This document shows, one piece after another, positions 1 through 6,864 of a stretch of 7,831 nt of DNA (the first letter of the stretch is position 1; each line of letters begins with the position of its first letter). The translations under genes were made by a program, and so were the position numbers. The notes under the pieces are model-generated. The model had not been told where the DNA came from and ran no database searches. It saw nothing but the letters and a program-made list of their open reading frames with translations. Origin of the DNA: Planctomycetota bacterium (GTDB taxonomy: Bacteria > Planctomycetota > UBA1135); assembly GCA_027623585.1 (NCBI GenBank), contig JAQBVK010000106.1, positions 1 to 7,831 of the forward strand, written 5' to 3'.

Positions 1-1
1 T

Positions 2-1942
2 CCGACTCGTTTTCCCTTCGCTTACCTCGCGCTCGCACTGCTGCTCCTTTTCGGCGCCGGCTTCACCGGCTGGGCGATCCGTGGCGGCGGAGTTCACGAT
101 CACGAAGCCGAGACCGCGCAAGCGGCTCCCAACGAGGCCGCGGTCGAGGTGTGGACCTGCTCAATGCACCCACAGATTCGTTCCCCACAACCCGGCAAGT
201 GCCCGATCTGCGGCATGGATTTGATTCCGGTGCCGCAGGGCGACTCGAGGACAACTGACCCGCGCACTCTGCCGCTTTCAGCGAGCGCCGCTGCGCTCGC
301 TGACGTGCGCACGCTCGTGGTCGAGCGGCGCGCTCTGGACTTGGATCTGCGAATGGTCGGGAAGATCGCCTACGACGAAACGCGGCTCTCGGACTTGACC
401 GCTTGGATGCCGGGGCGCCTGGATCGCTTGTTCGTGGATTCGACGGGTGTTCCGGTGCGTGAAGGTGAACACATGGCCGAGATCTACAGTCCCAAGCTCT
501 TCGCGGCGCAGGAAGAATTGCTCCAGGCCGCACGCTCTGTCGAGCGGCTCGCTCAGAGTCCGCTCGAAGACCTGCGCAGGACTTCGGTGGCGACCTTGGA
601 AGCGGTGCGCAGCAAACTGCGGCTGCTCGGCCTCACTGACGCCCAAATCGAAGGGGTCCTCGAACGGGGCTCCCCGCAGGTGCGACTCACGCTGTACGCG
701 CCGGCCGGCGGGATCGTGATCGAGAAGCTCGCGCAGGAGGGCGGCTGGGTGAACGAAGGTTCGGTGCTGTTCCGTATCGCGGACATTCACACGCTGTGGC
801 TCGAACTCGACGCGTACGAAAGTGATCTCTCTTGGCTGCGGAGTGGTCAAGAAGTGCGCTTCAGCGTTGCGGCGTACCCGGGCGAGACCTTCATCGGACG
901 AATCTCTCTGATCCATCCGATGCTGCGTCAACCTTCGCGCACGGTGCGCGTCAGGGTGGTGGTGTCGAACGAAGATCTCCGGCTCAAGCCGGGCATGTTC
1001 GCCTCGGCGCACATTTCGGTCGGCCTGGGAACGAATGCGCAATCGAGTGCGCGGGACCTGATGAGCGAGATGTTCACCTGCCCGATGCACCCCGAAGTGC
1101 TGCAAGCCGAACCCGGTGAGTGTCCAATCTGCTCGATGCCGCTGGAGCCGGCCGGCGAGATTGCGACAGGCTCCTTCGAATTACCGCTTGCGATCCCCGC
1201 CACGGCGCCGTTGCTGACCGGAGAACGCGCCGTGGTTTACGTGCGCGTCGGTGACGATCAGAACCCCGCGTACGAAGCGCGGCGCGTGGTGCTCGGACCG
1301 CGAGCCGGGGATTGGTATCCGGTGCTCGAAGGGCTCATGGAAGGCGAGCGCGTCGTCGTCCAGGGCGCCTTCCGCTTGGATTCCGAACTCCAGATCCGCG
1401 GCGGCGAAAGCATGATGCACACGCCGAAACCCGCGGAAACGGCGAAGGCGCCGGTGCAAATTGCGGCGCCGGACCCCTTCCGCTCGGCGGTGGGTGATGC
1501 CTTTCTCCGCCTCGATGCAGCGGCCACTGCCCTGGCCGCCGACGATTTCGAAGCGGCACGCGAGGCGTTGGTTAAGTTCGGCGTGGCACTCGCCGGCGTG
1601 GATGCCAGCTTGATTCAAGGCTCCCACGCTGGACATGCGGAGATGAGCCTGCGCAGACTCGCCGCAGCGGCCGCCGCGGCGGCAACTGCGGAACAGCTCG
1701 AAGCGGCACGGGCTGTATTCCCGATGGTAATACTCGAAGCTCTCGCCTTGGTCGAGACCTTCGGCTACGCCTTCGAAGACGGGCGCTCCCTGGTCCTGCT
1801 GAATTGCCCGATGGCCTTCGACGGCAAGGGCGGTGACTGGATCCAGTTCGCGGGTACCGAGACCGCGAATCCCTACTTCGGTGAAACGATGCTGCGTTGC
1901 GGTGACGAAGTGCGCACGCTGCCGACCGGAGGACCGCGATGA
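2..1942 (+). CDS. cusB: CusB-type RND efflux periplasmic adaptor with two heavy-metal-binding motifs and a DUF3347-like tail (5'-partial)
   Basis: Periplasmic adaptor (membrane fusion protein) joining a CusA-type pump to an outer-membrane channel and probably handing over Cu(I)/Ag(I). The frame is open from base 2 and has no ATG, GTG or TTG before GTG 149, so the start lies left of the window. Starting at 149 would drop the hydrophobic signal/anchor (nt 17-79) and a short HDH stretch (95-103). Visible order: metal-binding motif CSMHP...CPICGM (158-217); family-typical YSPKLFAAQEELL region (about 485-525); lipoyl half around APAGGIVIEKL (about 695-730); beta-barrel ending near KPGMFASAHISV (about 988-1022); second motif CPMHP...CPICSM (1079-1138); membrane-proximal strands to about 1400; an Ala-rich helical tail; then CPMAFDGKG (1805-1831) and NPYFGETMLRCG (1868-1903), matching DUF3347 as I know it. 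The 646 visible residues exceed E. coli CusB (about 407) because of the extra modules. It overlaps cusA by 4 nt. Cu/Ag specificity is inferred from the partner pump. Confidence 0.93.
   Translation, partial: PTRFPFAYLALALLLLFGAGFTGWAIRGGGVHDHEAETAQAAPNEAAVEVWTCSMHPQIRSPQPGKCPICGMDLIPVPQGDSRTTDPRTLPLSASAAALADVRTLVVERRALDLDLRMVGKIAYDETRLSDLTAWMPGRLDRLFVDSTGVPVREGEHMAEIYSPKLFAAQEELLQAARSVERLAQSPLEDLRRTSVATLEAVRSKLRLLGLTDAQIEGVLERGSPQVRLTLYAPAGGIVIEKLAQEGGWVNEGSVLFRIADIHTLWLELDAYESDLSWLRSGQEVRFSVAAYPGETFIGRISLIHPMLRQPSRTVRVRVVVSNEDLRLKPGMFASAHISVGLGTNAQSSARDLMSEMFTCPMHPEVLQAEPGECPICSMPLEPAGEIATGSFELPLAIPATAPLLTGERAVVYVRVGDDQNPAYEARRVVLGPRAGDWYPVLEGLMEGERVVVQGAFRLDSELQIRGGESMMHTPKPAETAKAPVQIAAPDPFRSAVGDAFLRLDAAATALAADDFEAAREALVKFGVALAGVDASLIQGSHAGHAEMSLRRLAAAAAAAATAEQLEAARAVFPMVILEALALVETFGYAFEDGRSLVLLNCPMAFDGKGGDWIQFAGTETANPYFGETMLRCGDEVRTLPTGGPR
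1928..1933 (+). promoter_or_regulatory. Shine-Dalgarno site for cusA, inside the end of cusB
   Basis: GGAGGA lies 5 nt upstream of the ATG at 1939 and within the last codons of the adaptor gene. Together with the ATGA stop/start overlap at 1939-1942 it fixes the cusA start. It also implies translational coupling, which would keep adaptor and pump in proportion. Confidence 0.8.
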
Positions 1943-4900
1943 TCGCGCGCGCCATCCGCTTCTTCGTCGAGCAGCGGCTCGTCGCCTTCCTGCTGCTGAC
2001 TTCGATCGTTCTCTGGGGTCTCTCGGCCGCGCCCTTCAACTTGGGCGGCCCCTTGCCGCACGATCCGGTCGCCACCGATGCGCTCCCCGATCTCGGCGAG
2101 AACCAGCAGATCGTGTTCACGCGCTGGATGGGGCGCTCGCCGCAAGACATCGAGGACCAGATCACCTATCCGCTTACGGTCTCGCTGCTCGGCGTGCCCG
2201 GCGTGCGCACGGTGCGCTCGTATTCGTATTTCGGCTTCTCGTCGATCTACGTGATCTTCCAGGAGCAGGTGGACTTCTATTGGTCGCGCTCGCGCATTCT
2301 CGAGAAGCTCGCCAGTCTGCCCGCCGATACGCTTCCCGACGGCGTCGCGCCGACGCTCGGCCCGGATGCGACTGCGCTCGGCCAAGTGTATTGGTACACG
2401 CTCGAAGGACGTGATGCGGAGGGGCGCCCCGCGGGTGGATGGGATCTCGACAAGTTGCGCAGCGTGCAGGATTGGCAGGTGCGCTACGCGCTCGCCTCGG
2501 TGGAAGGCGTATCGGAAGTCGCCTCGGTGGGCGGACATCGCCTCGAATACCAAGTCGAGGTAGATCCTAACGCGATGCACGCGTGGGGCGTCAACCTCGA
2601 TCAGGTTTATCGTGCCGTGCGCGCCGCCAACATGGAGGTTGGCGCCAACGTGGTCGAAATCAACCGCGTCGAGTACTTCCTGCGCGGACTCGGTTGGCTG
2701 CAGGGTGTCGGCGACCTCGAGGAGGCGGAGATCACGACTCGGGACGGAGTGCCGGTCCGCGTGCGGGACGTTGCACACGTCACGACGGGACCTGCTCCGC
2801 GGCGCGGCGCGCTTGACAAGGGCGGCGCGGAGGCCGTGGGCGGAGTCGTGGTGGTGCGTTACGGCGAGAACCCGCTCGCGGTGATCGAACGAGTCAAAGC
2901 GAAGATCGCCGAGATCGCGCCGGGCTTACCGCGTGTCACGCTTGAAGACGGCACGGTTTCACAACTCACGATCGTGCCGTTCTATGACCGCACCGGATTG
3001 ATTCACGAAACGATCGGAACTTTGGAAGAGGCGATCACGCTCGAGGTGCTGGTCACGATCGCAGTGATTCTGTTCATGCTGTTCCACCTGCGCGCGTCGC
3101 TGCTGGTTTCACTGTCGCTGCCGGTGGCAATCTTGCTCTGCTTCATCATGATGCGGACCTTCGGCGTCGACGCAAACATCGTCGCGCTGTCGGGCATTGC
3201 GATCGCGATCGGCACGATCGTGGACATGGCGATCGTGATGACGGAGAACATTCTCACGCGACTGCGTGAGTCGGGTCCTGACGACGATCGCCGGAAGGTC
3301 GTCGTCGACGCAGCCGCTGAAGTTGGCGGCGCGGTCTTCACCGCGGTGGCGACGACGGTGGTCGGGTTCCTGCCGGTGTTCGCGATGGTGGGCGCAGAGG
3401 GAAAATTGTTCCGCCCGCTCGCGTTCACGAAGACCTTTGCGCTGATCGCGAGCGTCGCGGTCGCGCTCTTCATCGTGCCGCCGCTCGCCGCCACCTTGCT
3501 CGCTCGGCGCGGCTCAGCGCGCCTGCAGCGGGGGCGCGCGCGCCTGAGGATCGGACTGCTTCCGACCCTGCTCGCGCTCGTGGGAGTAGTGCTCCTGCTC
3601 TCGCGCCAGTGGGAACCGCTGGGACCGTCGCGCAGCCTGATCGTGAATCTCGCGTTCACCGCCACGCTGGTGTTCGGCCTGCTGTTCGCGTTCTGGCTGT
3701 TCGAACGCGCCTATCCGCGCCTGCTCGTTGCTTGCTTGCGTCATAAGTTCAGTTTCTTGTCGGCCATCTCCTTGCTGGTGCTGCTCGGCGCCACGGCGTG
3801 GCTCGGATTCCCGCGCGTGTTCGGATTCGTTCCCACGGGTCTCGAAAAACTCGGCGTCGAGAGGGAGACGGTCCAGACTTCGCGCCCATGGTCGGCGATG
3901 ACGCACGCTTTCCCCGGCTTCGGCAAAGAATTCATGCCTGACCTCGACGAGGGTTCCTTCCTTTACATGCCGACGACGATGCCGCACGCGTCGATCGGCG
4001 AGGCGCTGGAACTGGTCGGTCTGGTCGACCGCGCGCTGGAGGCAATCCCGGAGATTCTCTCGGCGGTGGGCAAGATCGGCCGCGCAGACTCCGCGCTCGA
4101 TCCGGCGCCGATCTCGATGATCGAAACGGTCATCGAATATGAACCGGAGTACTCCGTCGACGAGGACGGCGAGACGGTGCGCAACTGGCGACCCGAGATC
4201 AAGAGCACCGAGGATCTGTGGCAGGAAATCGTTCGTGCCGCACAGATCCCCGGCCTGACCTCCGCTCCCAAGCTGCAGCCGATCGCCGCGCGCATCGTGA
4301 TGCTGCAGAGCGGCATGCGCGCGCCGATGGGCCTCAAGGTCAAGGCGCCTGATCTGCAGACCTTGGATCGCATTTCATTGGAGCTCGAAGCTGCGCTGCG
4401 CAGCGCTCCCGGCGTGTCTCCAGACACCGTCTTCGCCGACCGCGTGGTCGGCAAACCCTACCTCGAAATCGAGATCGATCGCCGTGAAGCCGCGCGATAC
4501 TCGCTGTCGATCAGCGATCTGCACGACGTGATCGAGACCGCGCTCGGCGGCCGCGTCGTGACCTGGACCGTGGAAGAGCGCGAGCGCTACGCCGTGCGCG
4601 TGCGCTACCCGCGCGAACTCCGCGACGAACCCGCCGACTTCCTGCGTTTGCTGCTGCCAACGCCGGACGGCGGTCACGTTCCGCTCGGCCAAGTCGCGAA
4701 GGTCGTCTATCGCGCCGGTCCGCAGGTGATCAAGACCGAGGACACCATGCTGGTTGCCTACGTGATCTTCGACAAGCTGGCCGGATTCGCCGAGGTCGAA
4801 GTCGTCGAAGGCGCCGCGGATTGGTTGGCGCGTATGGTGAAGGAAGGTGAACTGGAAGTGCCGGCGGGAGTCTCCTGGGCCTTTGCTGGAGCCTACGAGA

Positions 4901-5523
4901 ACCAAGTGCGGGCGGCGGCCACGCTGCGCGTGGTGCTTCCCGCCGCGCTCGCAGTGATCTTCCTGATCCTCTACTTCCACTTCCGCTCCACCGCTTTGGC
5001 GCTCATGGTGTTCAGCGGCGTGTTCGTCGCATGGTCGGGCGGCTTCCTGCTGCTTTGGCTCTACGGGCGCGAAGGCTTTCTCGACTTCAGCATCTTCGGA
5101 ACCAACATGCGGGAGTTGTTCCAAGTTCATCCGTATAACCTCTCGGTGGCGGTCTGGGTCGGCTTCCTGGCGCTGTTCGGCATCGCGACCGACGACGGCG
5201 TCGTGATGGGAACCTTCCTCCAACAGAGCGTGAAGGAGCTGAAGCCATCCGATCGCAAGCAGATGCGCGAAGCCGTGCTCGCCGCCGGTAAGCGCCGAGT
5301 GCGGCCATGCCTGATGACCACGGCAACCACCCTACTGGCTTTGCTCCCGGTTCTCACCAGCAGCGGCCGCGGCTCCGACGTCATGATTCCGATGGCGATT
5401 CCGTCCTTCGGCGGCATGGCGCTCGCGATCATCACCATGTTCGTGGTGCCGACGCTCTACTCGGCGTGGATGGAACGCGGCTTGCCGCGCGACGCTGCAG
5501 TGCCACCCTCACCGGGCCTATGA
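1939..5523 (+). CDS. cusA: CusA-type heavy-metal RND efflux pump (Cu(I)/Ag(I) predicted)
   Basis: Inner-membrane proton-driven RND pump of the heavy-metal (HME) family, forming a trimer that takes metal from the periplasm/cytosol to the outer-membrane channel. It aligns along its length with E. coli CusA as I remember it: VDALPDL-like TDALPDL near the N-terminus, GPDAT (about residue 140-145), the TM4 motif GTIVDMAIVMTEN with Asp429, and LAFTKTFAL. The three methionines of the CusA cleft site are present: Met677 in LYMPTTMP, Met727 in PISMIET and Met788 in RIVMLQSGM. This favours monovalent Cu/Ag over Zn/Co/Cd. At 1194 residues it is about 150 longer than E. coli CusA. Extra material includes two hydrophobic segments after TM6 (3550-3705), a periplasmic insert (3805-3933) and a TM9-TM10 insert (about 5065-5140). 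The CusA Glu939 position is Asp1085 and Lys984 is Cys1124. The start is set by the SD site and ATGA overlap. It is probably co-transcribed with cusB and chrA. Confidence 0.95.
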   Translation: MIARAIRFFVEQRLVAFLLLTSIVLWGLSAAPFNLGGPLPHDPVATDALPDLGENQQIVFTRWMGRSPQDIEDQITYPLTVSLLGVPGVRTVRSYSYFGFSSIYVIFQEQVDFYWSRSRILEKLASLPADTLPDGVAPTLGPDATALGQVYWYTLEGRDAEGRPAGGWDLDKLRSVQDWQVRYALASVEGVSEVASVGGHRLEYQVEVDPNAMHAWGVNLDQVYRAVRAANMEVGANVVEINRVEYFLRGLGWLQGVGDLEEAEITTRDGVPVRVRDVAHVTTGPAPRRGALDKGGAEAVGGVVVVRYGENPLAVIERVKAKIAEIAPGLPRVTLEDGTVSQLTIVPFYDRTGLIHETIGTLEEAITLEVLVTIAVILFMLFHLRASLLVSLSLPVAILLCFIMMRTFGVDANIVALSGIAIAIGTIVDMAIVMTENILTRLRESGPDDDRRKVVVDAAAEVGGAVFTAVATTVVGFLPVFAMVGAEGKLFRPLAFTKTFALIASVAVALFIVPPLAATLLARRGSARLQRGRARLRIGLLPTLLALVGVVLLLSRQWEPLGPSRSLIVNLAFTATLVFGLLFAFWLFERAYPRLLVACLRHKFSFLSAISLLVLLGATAWLGFPRVFGFVPTGLEKLGVERETVQTSRPWSAMTHAFPGFGKEFMPDLDEGSFLYMPTTMPHASIGEALELVGLVDRALEAIPEILSAVGKIGRADSALDPAPISMIETVIEYEPEYSVDEDGETVRNWRPEIKSTEDLWQEIVRAAQIPGLTSAPKLQPIAARIVMLQSGMRAPMGLKVKAPDLQTLDRISLELEAALRSAPGVSPDTVFADRVVGKPYLEIEIDRREAARYSLSISDLHDVIETALGGRVVTWTVEERERYAVRVRYPRELRDEPADFLRLLLPTPDGGHVPLGQVAKVVYRAGPQVIKTEDTMLVAYVIFDKLAGFAEVEVVEGAADWLARMVKEGELEVPAGVSWAFAGAYENQVRAAATLRVVLPAALAVIFLILYFHFRSTALALMVFSGVFVAWSGGFLLLWLYGREGFLDFSIFGTNMRELFQVHPYNLSVAVWVGFLALFGIATDDGVVMGTFLQQSVKELKPSDRKQMREAVLAAGKRRVRPCLMTTATTLLALLPVLTSSGRGSDVMIPMAIPSFGGMALAIITMFVVPTLYSAWMERGLPRDAAVPPSPGL

Positions 5524-5538
5524 TCACCGCCAGCACGC

Positions 5539-6861
5539 ATGACGCAGCCGCCTTCCTTCGGTTCGGCGTTTGCCTTCTGGCTCAAACTCGGGCTGATCAG
5601 CTTCGGCGGACCGGCTGGCCAGATTTCGATCATGCACCAGGAGTTGGTCGAGCGAAAGCGTTGGATCGGCGAAGAATCTTTTCTTCACGCGCTGACCTAC
5701 TGCAACCTGCTACCTGGTCCTGAAGCGCAGCAACTTGCCACCTATTGCGGCTGGCGTCTACACGGGTGGCGCGGTGGCGTCGCCGCCGGCGCGCTGTTCG
5801 TGCTGCCCTCAGTGGCGGTGCTGTGGGCGCTGGCGTGGATCTACGCCACGCAAGGTTCGGTGCCGTGGATCGCAGCAGCGTTCGCCGGGCTCGGAGCAGC
5901 CGCGCTCGGCGTGGTCGGCTTCGCCGCCTTGCGCATCGGGCGGAAGACGCTGAAGGGTCCCGTGCTCTGGGCGCTCGCCGCGACGGCGTTCATCGCGATC
6001 TATTTTCTCAAGCTGCCCTTCCCAGCGATCATCGGCGCCGCCGGAGTGATCGGGCTCGTCGGCGGCCGTCTCGCGCCTCGACACTTCCGCATCGGTTCCG
6101 GACACGGTGCTCCAGGTCACGGCGTAGCGCAGAGTGCGACCGAACTCGTCCCCCCCCCTCCGGCGCGCCCCCAGCGCCCGCTGCTGCGCGCCTTCACCGT
6201 GATCTCGGTCTGTGGCGCCCTGTGGTGGACGCCGGTGTTGCTGGCGTCCGCGCTGAAAGGACCGGAGTCCACGCTGACCCAAGAAGGCCTGTTCTTCAGC
6301 AAGGCGGCCATGGTCACCTTCGGCGGCGCCTACGCGGTGCTGCCTTACGTCGCCGAGCACTCCGTCGAGGAATACGACTGGCTTAACGAACAGGACATGA
6401 CCACGGGACTCGGCCTCGCGGAGACCACCCCCGGCCCGTTGATCATGGTGGTGCAGTTCGTCGGCTTCATGGGCGGTTGGAATCATCCCGACGGAATGTC
6501 TCCCTTGGCGGGAGCAACTCTCGGCGCGTTGCTCACGACCTGGGTAACCTTTCTGCCCTGCTTTCTGTGGATCTTTCTCGGCGCGCCGTACGTGGAGCGG
6601 CTGCGCGAGATGCGCGTCCTTTCGGCGGCGCTGACCGCGATCAGCGCGGCCGTGGTCGGCGTGATCCTGAACCTCGCGGTGTGGTTCGGTCTGCGGCTCG
6701 CTTTCCCGCAGGGGGTGGACGCAGGAATCGACTCGGCGGACGGCTTCGTGCTTGCGCTCGCGTTCGGCTCCTTCGTCGCGCTCGGTTGGGGCCGCGTGGC
6801 GATCCACTGGGTAGTGCTCGCCGGCGGCGTACTCGGCGTCGCGCGCTGGGCGCTGCTCTGA
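5539..6861 (+). CDS. chrA: ChrA chromate transporter, two-domain (long-chain CHR family)
   Basis: Inner-membrane chromate exporter conferring chromate resistance. At 440 residues it is a full two-domain CHR protein. The N-terminal half carries SFGGPAGQ (21-28), RKRWIGEESF (39-48) and LLPGPEAQQLA (57-67). The C-terminal half repeats the pattern in diverged form, with FGGAYAVLP (from 261) and TTPGPL (296-301). About ten hydrophobic segments are visible. A polar linker between the halves (about residues 185-215) contains HGAPGHG and a proline run encoded by a nine-C tract. The ATG at 5539 is 15 nt after the cusA stop and in the same frame. No start codon lies between them, and the next in-frame ATG (5632) would remove the first conserved motif. 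No Shine-Dalgarno is evident, so translation probably relies on coupling to cusA. Transport of chromate is inferred from the family. Some CHR proteins may move sulfate or other oxyanions. Confidence 0.94.
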   Translation: MTQPPSFGSAFAFWLKLGLISFGGPAGQISIMHQELVERKRWIGEESFLHALTYCNLLPGPEAQQLATYCGWRLHGWRGGVAAGALFVLPSVAVLWALAWIYATQGSVPWIAAAFAGLGAAALGVVGFAALRIGRKTLKGPVLWALAATAFIAIYFLKLPFPAIIGAAGVIGLVGGRLAPRHFRIGSGHGAPGHGVAQSATELVPPPPARPQRPLLRAFTVISVCGALWWTPVLLASALKGPESTLTQEGLFFSKAAMVTFGGAYAVLPYVAEHSVEEYDWLNEQDMTTGLGLAETTPGPLIMVVQFVGFMGGWNHPDGMSPLAGATLGALLTTWVTFLPCFLWIFLGAPYVERLREMRVLSAALTAISAAVVGVILNLAVWFGLRLAFPQGVDAGIDSADGFVLALAFGSFVALGWGRVAIHWVVLAGGVLGVARWALL

Positions 6862-6864
6862 CGG

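Noticed and set aside
149..151. GTG at 149 as the true adaptor start
   Set aside because: The frame continues upstream to base 2 through a clear hydrophobic export/anchor segment. Starting at 149 would leave a periplasmic protein without a signal.
278..1105. Long minus-strand open frame (275 codons) opposite the adaptor gene
   Set aside because: Its product is Arg/His-rich with no recognisable motif, and it lies opposite a well-conserved gene. Long antisense frames are expected in GC-rich codon usage.
1670..1683. Perfect palindrome GCCGCCGCGGCGGC as an operator or hairpin
   Set aside because: It sits within a run of alanine codons in the adaptor tail and is explained by GC-rich Ala codon choice.
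1873..2778. Minus-strand open frame (301 codons) opposite the start of cusA
   Set aside because: It has the same low-complexity, charged composition and covers the cusB-cusA junction, whose plus-strand coding is certain.
5520..5723. ATGA overlap at the cusA stop as the chrA start, mirroring the cusB-cusA junction
   Set aside because: The ATG at 5520 is out of frame with chrA and gives an unrelated Arg-rich peptide of about 68 residues. The ATG at 5539 gives a normal ChrA N-terminus, so no frameshift is needed.
5809..6807. Minus-strand open frame (332 codons) opposite chrA
   Set aside because: It is a shadow of the chrA codon pattern. It is highly charged, with no hydrophobic core or family motif.
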